The notes: generated by a model not told the origin, from the letters alone. A DNA stretch of 64,000 bases from Rhea pennata (GCF_028389875.1 NC_084672.1:4067501-4131500); one strand, 5' to 3'. Positions 40,801-50,770 are shown, numbered from the stretch's first letter. Numbers and translations: made by a program.

Positions 40801-40810
40801 GCAGAGGGTT
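31850..40810 (-). other. ASB7: ASB7 5' intron (between noncoding exon and coding exon 1)
   Basis: About 9 kb of AT-rich sequence with no recognised exon on either strand. It includes a CA-type microsatellite at 37653-37679 and a small duplicated 'catttatcattattacatt' motif near 37006-37056. Open frames here are all short (at most 105 codons) and unlike known proteins. The exact ends depend on which 5' UTR exon and acceptor are used. Confidence 0.65.
37653..37679. repeat. (CA)n microsatellite, interrupted
   Basis: Alternating A and C for about 27 nt, interrupted once by a T. Located in the ASB7 5' intron. Confidence 0.9.
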
Positions 40811-41462
40811 ATTTACCCAAACTGGGACCTCAGCATGGAAAGAGGAGCGCTCCCTCAGGAAACCGAGGAGTTGGAGGGACCTCAGCGGCAGGACTGCCAG
40901 CCCTGTCAAGCGCAAGTCTCAGGGGAATTGAAGTACGAGGCAAGCGCTACAGAATGGGACAGGAAGTGACCCGCAAAGCGCGGCTGCCGGGAAACGCCAT
41001 CGCTCCCTCGCCACAGCCAGTGCCCCGGGAGGCGGCCAGCGCGCGGAAGGAGCCGGGCAAAGCCCCAGCGCGGCGCTCCGCGGCCTGGCGGGCGGGGAGC
41101 CGAGCCCGGCGGGGGCCGGAGGGGCCCGCGGCTCCCCCCGGCCCGGCCCGGCCCGGCCCGGCGGAAGGGGGGGGGGCGGCCCGGCGGGGCAGGCCCCGGC
41201 GGGGGGGTGTGTGTGGAGGGGGGGGCAGCCCAGCCGCCCCCCGCCGCGGCCGCAGCGGGGCAGGGGGCTGAGCGCCCCCCCCCCCCATCCCGCGCGAGGG
41301 GGCGGCGCGGGCGAGGCTGCCGCGGCGGGGAGCGGAGCCGGGGCCCCCCCGGAGCGGCGAGGCCAAGGGGTCGCGGCCCCCCCCCCCACACCCCCCTCCC
41401 GCCGCCGCCCCGCCGGCGGGGACGCTCGGGGCTCTGCCCCCCCCCCCCGCCGCGGCCGTTAC

Positions 41463-41650
41463 CTGTGTGCCGCCGGGGGGGGAGGGGAGGGGCCCGCAGC
41501 CGCCCCCCGCGCTGGCGGCGGCGGCGGCGGGGCGGGGGGAGCGGCGGAGCCGGGCGCCGAGGGGGCCGAGCCGTGTGGGGACACTTTGCACCGAGCCACC
41601 CCCCCCCCCCCCCCCGCCCCGCCGCTCGCGGCGGGGTCAGCGGGCGGGGA
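41463..41650 (-). other. ASB7: Putative ASB7 noncoding exon 1
   Basis: On the minus strand CACACAG is followed by GTAACG, a good donor, with the exon ending at 41463. It sits just left of the paired CCAAT boxes, which would place the start site near 41640. An alternative first exon could end at 40817, where TTTGG is followed by GTAAAT and an ETS-like site lies upstream near 40960. Neither is proven. The exon is noncoding in either case, because the ASB7 start codon is about 9 kb downstream. Confidence 0.45.
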
Positions 41651-41666
41651 CTGACCTCCGCCGCGG

Positions 41667-41728
41667 CCAATCGGACGCCGCCGCGCCGGGCCCGCCCCCG
41701 GCCGTGCGTCGCCGCCGCGCCGGATTGG
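41667..41728. promoter_or_regulatory. Inverted pair of CCAAT boxes
   Basis: GGCCAATCGG on the plus strand (CCAAT at 41667-41671) and its reverse form ATTGG at 41724-41728. These are likely NF-Y sites, facing ASB7 and LINS1 from the middle of the island. Confidence 0.6.
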
Positions 41729-41799
41729 GTGCCGGGCTGACGGCGGCTCCGCCTACTTCCCCTCCCCTTTGCCGTAAAGGCGCCGGGGAGGGAGAGGGT

Positions 41800-42012
41800 T
41801 TTGCGACAGGGAGAAAGAGGAGGGGCGGTGGGGGAAGGAGGAGCGGGCTGTGGCGGCGCCGGCGTTTAGGCGGAGGAGATTTGGGCCTTGCCGCGCCCTG
41901 TCCCCAGGGGGCGGGTGACTCGGAGCGGTTGCTTAGCAGCGGGGGAGAAGGGGCAGGGGCGACCCGTATGCGCGGCGGCTCGCGGTGACTAAGCGGGGCC
42001 GCGCGCTGCCAG
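41800..42012 (+). other. LINS1: Putative LINS1 noncoding exon 1
   Basis: The plus strand reads GCTGCCAG followed by GTGAGG, a strong donor with the exon ending at 42012. The 5' limit is not visible; 41800 is a guess placed right of the CCAAT pair. It contains a six-codon upstream open frame starting at 41968. The exon would join the acceptor at 44934, skipping the GGGCC minisatellite. Confidence 0.5.
41902..41914 (+). promoter_or_regulatory. CTCF-like motif in promoter island
   Basis: CCCCAGGGGGCGG resembles the CTCF core around CCAGGGGGCG, with a mismatch at the 5' side. In such G-rich DNA a chance or SP/KLF-type match is also possible. Confidence 0.3.
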
Positions 42013-42061
42013 GTGAGGGGCGGGGCGGGGCGGGGCGGGAGGCGGCCGCACGCTCGGGGGC

Positions 42062-42556
42062 GGCGCCGGGCCGGGCCGGGCCGAGGGGGGGCCGGGCCGG
42101 GCCGGGCCGGGCCGGGCCGGGCCGGGCCGGGCCGAGGGGGCGCGAGGCGGGGCCGGGCCGCGCCGGGCCGGGCCGGGCCGGGCCGAGGGGGCGCGAGGCG
42201 GGGCCGGGCCGCGCCGGGCCGGGCCGGGCCGGGCCGAGGGGGCGCGAGGCGGGGCCGGGCCGCGCCGGGCCGGGCCGGGCCGGGCCGAGGGGGCGCGAGG
42301 CGGGGCCGGGCCGCGCCGGGCCGGGCCGGGCCGAGGGGGCGCGAGGCGGGGCCGCGCCGCGCCGGGCCGGGCCGAGCCGAGGGGGCGCGAGGCGGGGCCG
42401 CGCCGCGCCGGGCCGAGGGGGCGCGAGGCGGGGCCGCGCCGGGCCGCGCCGGGCCGAGGGGGCGCGAGGCGGGGCCGGGCCGGGCCGAGCCGGGCCGAGG
42501 GGGCGCGAGGCGGGGCCGGGCCGGGCCGGGCCGCGCCGGGCCGAGGGGGCGCGAGG
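42062..42556. repeat. Nested GGGCC minisatellite
   Basis: A pure G/C-rich tandem array. An initial block of GGGCC pentamers (about 42066-42134) is followed by ten copies of a module with core GAGGGGGCGCGAGGCGG, separated by variable numbers of GGGCC-type pentamers. The GCCGAGG anchors start at 42131, 42182, 42233, 42284, 42330, 42376, 42412, 42453, 42494 and 42540. Spacings are 51, 51, 51, 46, 46, 36, 41, 41 and 46 nt. Every change is a multiple of five, so the array varies by whole pentamers. It lies about 50-540 nt inside LINS1 intron 1 and is probably length-polymorphic. Copy number could be wrong in an assembly. Confidence 0.95.
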
Positions 42557-44097
42557 CGGGGCGGCCGCGGGGGAGCTCGCAGCTCACGGTGGAGGTTACT
42601 CGCAACCTCTGGAAGCAAATCACATTTTAGAGGCGGTTACGGTGTTTCAGTAGGCTGAGGTGTAGTGAGAGATGAACCTGCAAAGCCGCGGCCGGTCCGA
42701 GCCGGTCCGAGCGTGTTTTCGCTGTTCCTCACGCTCTGCCTCGCAGGAGAGCCACGGCCGCCGAGCTCGTGCCCGTGAAGTCACGCACCGAGACATCTTA
42801 TTCTGTGACAAGAGTTCTTCTCCCAGTTGCCTTTTATGTGATATCATTTAATAGTGTGAACTGCAGGGAAAGGCTAAAGCAGGGTAGGGATTGACGAGAG
42901 TTTCCTCTGCTACTGGCTGTTCTTCACCGATATCGTTGGGTAATCGCAGTGCGTTGCTGTAAGCCAATTATGTTAGTAAAAAAATAAAAAAGTAAATGGA
43001 ATAGTAGCAAGATATTTCAAAGCTTTTTTTATTTTTTTTCAGTCAAACCAATGATTTCTGTGACTTCACGCTAAATTAAGCATCCTACCCTGGAGAAATA
43101 CACTGACTTTGTAATTCTGTTTTAGGATATTCTGGGGGCAGTTGCAGCCACTTAAACTTGTGTCAATCCTTAAACATTGTAAGCTTCAGCTGTCATCTAA
43201 GGTTTCACTTCTGTTCCTTTATTTCCTTTTTTTTTTAATCGAATTTATTCTCTTCTTCCTCTGTCTGCAGCTCCTTGTGACTTTGTTTTTGATTTTAAAG
43301 CTTAACTAAGATAGCCATGGAAATAATATATAACAGAATATTTATTCTGTTTCTTACTGTATGATTATCCTCCCTGCCTGATCTGTCTGTATCTGAGCTC
43401 TTCATAACTTCCTTGGTGTTTATGGCTGTGTCTAGCGCTGTGGGCCTTACCTTAATTGCTTTTTAGATACTGTCATGAATAACACAAATAAACAATACAA
43501 GTAAGGGTTGGAGTTTGTCATTTCTTGTTTATGGATATGATTGCTTTTTTTACTCTTTAGCTTTGTACTTTTCACTGAGCTCTCTCTTACTATGGAGCGA
43601 ATTTAGTCATCTGACATTTCCCCCCTCCCTTTCAAATAAATGTCTTTAATTAGTAAATTTTTTAATAAAATCCTATAAACAAAACAACCCCTACTCCCAA
43701 CTTGGAGTAGATAAAGATAATGCCCTTTTTATTTTTTTTATTAAAAGGATGCTGAGTAGGTAACTTTCCTGAAAAGACTGATATTACAGGCTAGCATTAC
43801 TCATAATACAGTTGAAAAAGAAACCTTTGTAATCTTAGGAATATTATTTTTGTCTTCTGGTGAGATCCGATATCTGTCTAGCCACTTTTATAATGATTGG
43901 AAATTTGTAGGTACTTAGGTACTCACACTTGAAAGTAAAGAGATTTGAATTCTTAATAGCTTTTCATTTTAAGCTATCCTGAGTTCTCATGCTGTTGAAA
44001 AGAGTTCCATTGACTTTGTGATCAGAAAGAGTTTGATTGTTGTGTTTTTTTTTTTTTTTTATGTGGTTAAATATTTTTACTGGCTTCCAACACGTTG

Positions 44098-44126
44098 TTT
44101 TTTTTTTTTTTTTTTTTTTTTTTTTT
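44098..44126. repeat. Homopolymer T29
   Basis: Twenty-nine consecutive T residues in LINS1 intron 1, with a second run of 16 T at 44045-44060. Simple repeat. Confidence 0.9.
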
Positions 44127-44934
44127 GTATTTTCTAACTTTAAATTTCTCAGTCACTCACCCCTTGAGCCTAATCCCATGACATTGTTGATCTTCTGCTT
44201 ATCTAAAAATCTATTCTGGATTACAAGATTTAGGGGCTCAGAATGAGAGTTCTGCAGGTGTAGATGTAAAGGAATTCTGTTAGGTGTTCTTCAGTGCTCC
44301 TTCTTAAATTAAGAACTCAGTTCTTCCCTGCAGTGTATTCATGTCGCTAACCTTGTATGTCTGTGTGCAGCAGAAAACAAGATTTACTCTTTAGTCTCAA
44401 TTTGGTTTTTTTTGAATTGTGTCACCTTACCCAATCTTAGTGGAGCAATTAGCATTGCATGTTAAATTAACAGTTTTCTGTTCAATTTCCAGCTTTCCAT
44501 GCTTCTTTTCTTTTCTTTTGGAATCACACAAAGGAAATGAGGTTGAGGAAGTTGTAGCTATGTAAAGGTACAGAAAGTTCTGATCAAATTCTGATCAAAA
44601 TTCTCGTAGAATATTTCAGATTAAGTCCCTAATTGTAGACACTCTTGTTTGCATTAGGTTCAGCAAATCAGTTTTGGTTTCAGAAGTATTGTACTTGGAA
44701 CTATAAACTCTTTTACTACATGGTCATTCTTGTAAAGTTAAGTCATTTAAATGTCCTATTGGGACAAAATTTTATGCGACTGTTAGTTTATCACTCTTGC
44801 TGTTTAAAAACATAGTGAATGTATATTCAAATTTTGTTTAATAAGGGTAGTGTTAACTCTAAAAATGTGTGGTTTTGTTTTTTATCTTCCTGCTTATCTG
44901 TTAAGTTCAGTAACAGTGGAATGTTTATTTCTAG

Positions 44935-45069
44935 GTAACTTAGAAGAGAAATGCCGGGTAGTGCTTCTGTTTCTCTTATGGATAAAAATAACTTCAAAAC
45001 AAATTTGCAGTGATCAGAAATAATCAGTGAAGACATAAGACATTCTCCAGAATATTTATTGTTCGCATA
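44935..45069 (+). other. LINS1: LINS1 5' UTR part of the first coding exon, with uORF
   Basis: Starts after a TTTATTTCTAG acceptor at 44934. An ATG at 44951 opens a 20-codon upstream frame ending in TGA at 45011-45013, out of frame with the main start at 45070. A second AG at 45009-45010 is a weak alternative acceptor that would remove this uORF from the message. Confidence 0.5.
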
Positions 45070-45477
45070 ATGAAGATCTCTCTGTTACAGCAGATGTATA
45101 AAGATGTATTGGCAGGCATTCCGCTAGCAAAGGAGAGCCATCATTATACCTCCTTCCTCAATCTGTGTATTGAGCAGTCACCAGAAAGAGATGAATCATG
45201 TAATCGGATGCATCTGTCATCTGTTAACAGTGGTATTAGCAGCCATCAGAACCCTGGTATTTCAGATGCTGTTGTCCCCATAGCAGATGATGCATCTAAT
45301 AACTTTGCAAACACGAACTCCTCATTGTGTCCACGAGAAGTGATGCTGCTTCAGTTAACTTTGATCAAGATGATGGTGGCAAAAGTACAGTCCCAGGAAA
45401 CTGAATTCAGTACAAGACAGAAGTACTGTGATATCTTTGTCCTTCTTGTGAAGGAGACACAAATTGACTCAAAACTG
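45070..45477 (+). CDS. LINS1: LINS1 coding exon 1
   Basis: 408 nt encoding residues 1-136 of the Lines homologue LINS1. The start ATG at 45070 (A at -3) gives an N-terminus starting MKI, comparable to MKV in the human protein. The conserved block 'CPREVMLLQLTLIKMMVAKV' matches the human 'SREVMLLQLTVIKVM' region. The donor is GTAAGC at 45478 in phase 0. LINS1 is the vertebrate counterpart of Drosophila lines, which acts downstream of Wingless and Hedgehog signalling. Human loss-of-function variants cause recessive intellectual disability (established knowledge). Its molecular function is poorly understood. The total coding length here is 767 codons, close to the human length of about 757. Confidence 0.93.
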
Positions 45478-45561
45478 GTAAGCTTTTACAAACTTCTGGG
45501 AGGTTTTTATGAAAAGAAGAAGGAGTATAACATACTTTTTTTTTTCTTCCCATGTCTGCAG
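45478..45561 (+). other. LINS1: LINS1 intron, 84 nt, stop-free and in frame
   Basis: Donor GTAAGC and acceptor TTTTTTTTCTTCCCATGTCTGCAG. The length is exactly 28 codons with no stop in the LINS1 frame. It is called an intron because the retained sequence has no counterpart in the human protein, while the flanks join cleanly as DSKL-ICLL. Retention would insert 28 residues. Confidence 0.88.
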
Positions 45562-45651
45562 ATATGTCTGCTCAGTAGTTCTGATCAGCTGTTATCTCAC
45601 ATGGCATCAAAAAGTTTAGCATCTCTTGTGTATTTCCAGCTGAAGGAAGAG
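45562..45651 (+). CDS. LINS1: LINS1 coding exon 2
   Basis: 90 nt, residues 137-166, phase 0 at both ends. It encodes 'ICLLSSSDQLLSHMASKSLA' followed by SLVYFQLKEE, which parallels the human 'SDKLLSHMAAQCLALLLYFQ' segment. The donor is GTGAGT at 45652. Because its length is a multiple of three, skipping would keep the frame. Confidence 0.92.
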
Positions 45652-46848
45652 GTGAGTATGATGTAACCTTCCTTGGCTTAGAAACAATGAGTTAGTGAAT
45701 GTGTGCCTTCCAGTTGTTCCATTTGACTCGAGGCAGCTTTTTGTAGTACTTATACGGTGCAAAAGCAGAGACTACGTGACTACACGTATCTATAGGCTTG
45801 AGATGTGCATTCTGCAATTAGACATGAAGCAACAGCAGGACTGCTGCTTTCCTGCATGTGTTGCCCTCGTGTCTGTTGTGCTCCAACTTTCTGTAAGGCA
45901 GATCTACACTCTGCTGGTGTTCAGCGAGTTTGCTCAAAATGTCATGCAGTTTCATTAAGCTGTCTTTCGACCCAACATCAGGAACAAGGTGAAAGCTATA
46001 CAAGATAATACTATATGGTAATCTTCCCTTAAAGAGTATTTTTAGTGGGGTTGAAATGATTGATAGGAAGGATATATAATAAATATTCCAAGAGACTTTT
46101 TCAAGCGTCTTAGGAGATGCAGAAAGTTCAGAAAATGTGTGGAAAGAAGGAAGGTTGGATGTATAATGGGAATAAAGTTTAGAACGTTTTTCTATATAAA
46201 GATCTGGAGTTTATGAAACTACTTTAAGAAGAAAAGCATGTCTGAGGTGCAAAAAAAACCCCATTCTTTTTAAGCTTACAATATGGATATTGCCAAAAAA
46301 CAATCAGCTATATAATCAATACAGTTACAGTTAATTGAGCTGTTAGATGATGCAATTAGAACAATATACAATAACCTATTGGAAGTTAATCAAATACTTT
46401 TCTGTATTTTGTTGTCTGAATATTCCAGTTCTTTATTGTTTTTTCTACTTGTATATTTGATGGATATGTATTGTAGGTACCATAGTACCTTCTCTGAACA
46501 GAGATTTCTTTCAGAAGCATGTTTGTAATATTTCTTGCAAAGTTATGAGGGACTATGTGTCTTTACAGTACTATCAGATTTTGCAGCATGTCACGTGACA
46601 TTAGCAGGTTTGTAGTTTTTTTTTTTTTTTTCTGGAAGATATAAATTCTATTACATGGTTATTTGACTTCACGTCTGTAAACAGAGGCCTACACTTGTAA
46701 GTATGAGGAGATCTTTTTCCACCTGTTTCACTCTATGCCTATGCTTGCATCTTTTAAAATCTACAATTTTAGATCATTGTATTGTGATTGAATTTAATTT
46801 GCACAGTTGTAAAACATACATGATTGTTTTGAACTTATTTTTTTTTAG
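45652..46848 (+). other. LINS1: LINS1 intron (coding exons 2-3)
   Basis: 1.2 kb, donor GTGAGT, acceptor TTATTTTTTTTTAG ending at 46848. It contains T15-17 near 46618-46632. Nothing else was recognised. Confidence 0.85.
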
Positions 46849-46990
46849 AATACATTAAATGTCACCTGGCTCACCTTTAGTTTGAAGATTCTGTCAGAAT
46901 TCCCTACAAATACTCAAGTAGCAGAATGTCTGTGGACACTTACAGCTATTATCAGGGATACTTTGAAAGATAAAGATTTACCTAAAGCAG
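46849..46990 (+). CDS. LINS1: LINS1 coding exon 3
   Basis: 142 nt starting N-T-L-N-V-T-W, encoding residues 167-213 plus the first base of codon 214. The segment 'VAECLWTLTAIIRDTLKD' corresponds to the human 'IYCLWTLTAIIKEIFKD'. This exon is too short to stand out as an open frame and was found by splice sites and phase. The donor is GTACTG at 46991 and leaves phase 1. Confidence 0.9.
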
Positions 46991-47288
46991 GTACTGTAGC
47001 AAATTTATGATGCCATCAATATATATGAGTGCCCACTAGGGGGAGAAATATTACTTATAATCTCCAGAGCAGGTTAGCTGAAAATACCAATGGCACTGGG
47101 TTATTTTCTTGATTGAAAAGAGGTGGGGGGCAAAGTACTGTTAAAAATGTTGTGTTTTTAACATGCTTAAAAACACCAGCTGATTGTGATTATTTTCAGC
47201 TGTTTATCTGATGAGGCTATTTTAAGTGATACAGCTGACTGTTGTACTTCAGCAAGTTTAACTCTCTGTAATGTTCTTGTTGCTGTAG
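46991..47288 (+). other. LINS1: LINS1 intron (coding exons 3-4) with CTCF-like motif
   Basis: 298 nt, donor GTACTG and acceptor TGCTGTAG ending at 47288. It contains CCACTAGGGGGAG at 47033-47045, close to the CTCF core consensus. The end of the intron is open in the downstream frame from about 47186, which extends the apparent ORF but is not coding. Confidence 0.85.
47033..47045 (+). promoter_or_regulatory. CTCF-like motif
   Basis: CCACTAGGGGGAG matches CCASYAGRKGGCR at 12 of 13 positions (A in place of C near the end). Plus orientation, in a LINS1 intron. Confidence 0.4.
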
Positions 47289-47879
47289 GTGTCTTGAAGA
47301 AGTTGCTGGCTCCTCTCGATGCTGTGCTTGAAGGATTTTATAATTCCATTTTGTGCCATCATTTTGACAGTCTCCACTATACTTCACCTTATTCTGAAGC
47401 TGCAAACAACTTGATCAGTTTCATAGATCTGCTTGAAGCTCTTTTGGTTTCCAGAGTTGAGTTAGAATTACCACTGAGATGCCAGAGAGTATTATTTTTG
47501 AAAGTTTCTTATGTCCTGAATGTCATTAGCTCATCAGTTCATTATTTGTTCAAGAAGTTGTTCATTATGCTCCTCAAAAAATGTGTCCTTTACAAATCTA
47601 GAGAAGACTCTGTAAGCGGATCACCATTCTTACAAAAGCCGTATTTGTACGAGGATATGCTTGCACTGAGTAATGGTGTTCTGCAAGGTGTGAATTTGAC
47701 TTGGCTTAATCAGATCCCTCTCAGTGAAAAAGCAAGCTACTTTGGAGGCAGTGAACCTCATCCTGAAGATAATACTCACGGTGGTGTTGATCAAACCCTT
47801 CTCAGAGCCCTAAGTCTAGTTGTGCTTAAAGCACTGGAATTCAAGTTTCTGAACTCTACTACAGAAGCTGAAGTCAAAG
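47289..47879 (+). CDS. LINS1: LINS1 coding exon 4 (Lines N-terminal domain core)
   Basis: 591 nt, residues 214-410. The G from exon 3 joins GT to give glycine, then VLKKLLAPLDAVLEGFYNSI. Conserved blocks include 'HHFDSLHYTSPYSEAANN', 'FIDLLEALLVSRVELELPLR', 'CQRVLFLKVSYVLNVIS' and 'LRALSLVVLKALEFKF', all with clear parallels in human LINS1. Most of the Lines N-terminal domain, an alpha-helical region, lies here. The donor GTAATA at 47880 follows EVK and leaves phase 1. The open frame runs on to 47950 but diverges from LINS1. Confidence 0.94.
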
Positions 47880-50770
47880 GTAATAGTCTTTGTTTTGTTC
47901 ATCAAGCAAGAAGCCTTAAAGCTTTCAGATTTCTGGTTGCAGCTCATTAAGACTGTAAATAGAATTAAGCTGAATTAGAAGTTATTAGTATGAAGAAAAT
48001 GATTTTCTTAAAATTAAATGAATGGAATGTTAGAGAGTATGGGGGGAGGAGGGAACCCAGTAGAAAACCTGCTACCAGTGTCACTTTGTGTCCTGATTAT
48101 TAGTTGTCTCCTTGCCTTTGATCCTAGCCTTAGCATAGGGATATGGGGAGTTGAAACAGCTGCATTTGGGGTTGAAAACCTTTCTTTTTGAGAACATTGG
48201 CAAATACGTGAAGTAGATGAGCCAGCTTGAGGAAATCAGACTCCTCTCCAGCTGAGAAAGAGGAAAGCCCGTAGAATAAAAATCTACTCTATTTGTGGAT
48301 GGAGAGCTACAGGAAGGGCAGGAAACAGTCTCCTGGTTTCTAATGTGGAGGCAGACCTTTAAAGTACCGTTATGCCTTTATCCTGATTGAGTGTACTAGA
48401 CACTACTACTGTCAGACAAATAATGCAATAGGGCAGAAAATAACAATGGTGGAAAAGAGAAAAATAACAAACCTGTAAAGTAAAAGGCAGGAAAACTATG
48501 GGAGTTTTTAGAGGATAGTGTTGTTCTTTACCCTTACTTATAATAGGCCTAGTCCTATGGATTAGTAGGTGCTAGGCATACTTTTCCTACTTGCTCAACC
48601 TGAGTGTGTTTGTTCCACTGAATAGGTGAGTTAGATTATTAGAAGAGCAGATTAATCTCTTGTACTAGAGGTATAACAAGGCAGGTGGTGGGAGGGCAGG
48701 GGATGCTGTGTGATTTGCATTCCTGACCGGAGAGAAAGCATTGCTGTGTCACTGTAGCCGGGTTGTAGTCAGCCTTCTCATATGCTGTAACGGAGTGCTA
48801 TGGTGAGACTGACCTCTTCTGCCTTGAGATACTTCTGGAGTGGTGTCTTCTCACCTATCTTTTTACCTCTCAGAAGCATACGATATGCATCTTCTGACTC
48901 TAAGCCATGTGGATGTGCAAATCGTATGAACAGAGCAACTTGCTGTCCCTGGATTACAGACTTTATGGCAAAAATGGAAAGGGGGCTCTGAAACAATGTT
49001 TCTAGTCAAATGCAAGTGAGAATGTGTGTACCTTAGTGTCAACCAGTCAGGCAAAGTTTACTGTATATATATGTATTTTGGTACTGATGAAATTTGACAG
49101 TATTGTAAAAATGCCCCAATATATTCACAAGTCCTAGATGTAAATATTTCTGCCTTTTATGTTTCTACATTCTGTACAAAGCATAAAATCCTTTTTTTTT
49201 TCCTCTGGCTGTGCAAAAGAGCTACAGAATCCTGCAAGACAGCTTCTGATGCCTTTTCCAGATTTTGTCATAGTTGTGATTCCAGTAGCGTTCTTAGAGT
49301 TTTTAGGTATTTGTAGGGAGGATTTTTCTTACAGTCCACCTTCTCAAAATATATAGAGACTCTGAGATCCTCCAAGAACAAGTGAATAGAATAAACATAG
49401 CCTAAAACTATTTTTGATACCTATATAAAAGAATCTTTCTTAAAGAAAATCTTTTTTTTTCCAGACTTATGCCACAAATATTTTTCTTTTTAATTGGATT
49501 CAGATATCGTAACCATCACAAGGAATTTCATGTTGAAAGTAATGATGCTTCTGTTTTATTGACATTAAATAAAGTGGTTAGAACAAGCACCAAAATGCTT
49601 AATATGCTAACTTCCCTTCCAGGAAGGTTGATCCTGTCTTTTTTTTTTTTTTTTTTGTTAATATGAATTAAAGTGGCTTGACTTTAATTCATTTCAATTT
49701 TGAGAGTAACTTCCAGATAGCTTTGATATACAGGGAAGAATTTCAGCCTGAATAGTAACTATTAATAACTAAGATAATTTGCTGTTTATATGTCTTTGCT
49801 AACAGGAAAAGCAAATCTTAAAGTCAAACATTCAGGCAAGCCATATAATGCTGATTTTGTAAGTAAAATTGATTCCCATGTTGCAGGAAGTCTTGTAAAA
49901 GCATTAATCACTGTTTATATGAACTATGCAGCTTTGCTGTTCAAGCCGTGGTGTCCTTCAGCACCATGAGAATTCTTATCTAAGGTGTACATTCTGGGTA
50001 AAGATGTATGTTACTCTCTTTTTTTGCCTGTCTTCTAAATGTTGACTATATGCTACAATACATGAAAAACTTAGGTAAGTTCAGACATGCAGAATCTTTT
50101 TCACAGTGTACCACTAGTACTGAGGAGGTAAGTTTCTTGATTTATGGGGAACAGTCTGTCTCAACTGTATGGTTTAACTTTAGTGCAGTGGTTTACTCTT
50201 GAAAGTGGTGTAAGTTTTGAGGTGTCTTTTGCATTCAGGAGTGCAATGTTTAGAGTGTGGGAAATCTGCACTGAAGACTTGAATGAAAAACAATGCATAT
50301 ATTACCTTGAGTTCAGTAAATTCAGTACTTCTAGCAAGGCTCTTGTACCATCACATGAATGTACCTTTACTCCAAGCTAACATGTACTTGAGAAATGTAC
50401 ATGACTTGATGTCATTCATGAAGATTTTATTTTATAAAGAATAAGTTTGGTTATGAGTATGTTACAAGCTTGATACCTTGTTTTGTTGGAGGAATGACAG
50501 TTTGTTCCCAGAGACTAGAAATTGCTGCAGCTGACTATCTACAGTGTAACACACAGTAGGGGTTTTAGCTTCAACCCCATTAAAATGTTGAAATTGTATT
50601 CTTCTTTCGTGTGGGAAGGACTGACACGAAATCTCACCAAAATGCTCATATTGGATCATTAAATCTGTGGCTTTGACTGTATTACAATTCACTTGTCTTT
50701 AGTTGCCATGTGCTAAAAAAAGAAATTTAACAAAACTTAGTTACTTTTTTTTCTCCTTTCTTGTTTTCAG
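47880..50770 (+). other. LINS1: LINS1 intron (coding exons 4-5)
   Basis: 2.9 kb, donor GTAATA, acceptor CTTGTTTTCAG ending at 50770. A minus-strand open frame at 48778-48996 looks slightly exon-like but has no recognised homology. Several T-runs occur. No gene was called. Confidence 0.85.

Larger units (their letters stand above)
40830..42620. promoter_or_regulatory. CpG island and presumed bidirectional ASB7/LINS1 promoter
   Basis: About 1.8 kb of extremely G+C-rich, CpG-dense sequence between the divergent genes, containing many runs of 7-16 G or C. Two CCAAT boxes in opposite orientation lie 57 nt apart (41667-41671 plus, 41724-41728 minus). An ETS-like CAGGAAGTG occurs at 40960-40968. 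A CTCF-like core lies at 41902-41914. Such islands with inverted CCAAT elements are typical of shared divergent promoters. Long open frames across the island on both strands come from the lack of A/T and not from coding. The CpG content, the divergent genes and the motifs are visible; bidirectional firing is inferred. Confidence 0.85.
42013..44934 (+). other. LINS1: LINS1 intron 1
   Basis: Donor GTGAGG at 42013 and acceptor TTTATTTCTAG ending at 44934. The first 550 nt are CpG island and the GGGCC minisatellite. The remainder is AT-rich, with T16 at 44045-44060 and T29 at 44098-44126. No gene was recognised. Confidence 0.55.

Noticed and set aside
40906-42653. Many long overlapping open frames (up to 328 codons) on both strands, rich in Gly, Pro, Arg and Ala
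   Set aside because: They lie in the CpG island and GGGCC array, where A/T-containing stop codons are nearly absent. Frames are open on both strands at once and show no protein-domain signal.
47186-47288. Apparent N-terminal extension of LINS1 coding exon 4
   Set aside because: The frame is open, but the sequence does not match LINS1, and a good acceptor at 47288 restores the phase from exon 3 and the expected protein.
48778-48996. Minus-strand frame in a LINS1 intron with an exon-like core ('VALFIRFAHPHGLESEDAYR') and AG/GT-like flanks
   Set aside because: Only 72 codons, no recognised homology, weak splice context and antisense to LINS1. Frames of this length are expected by chance in this window.
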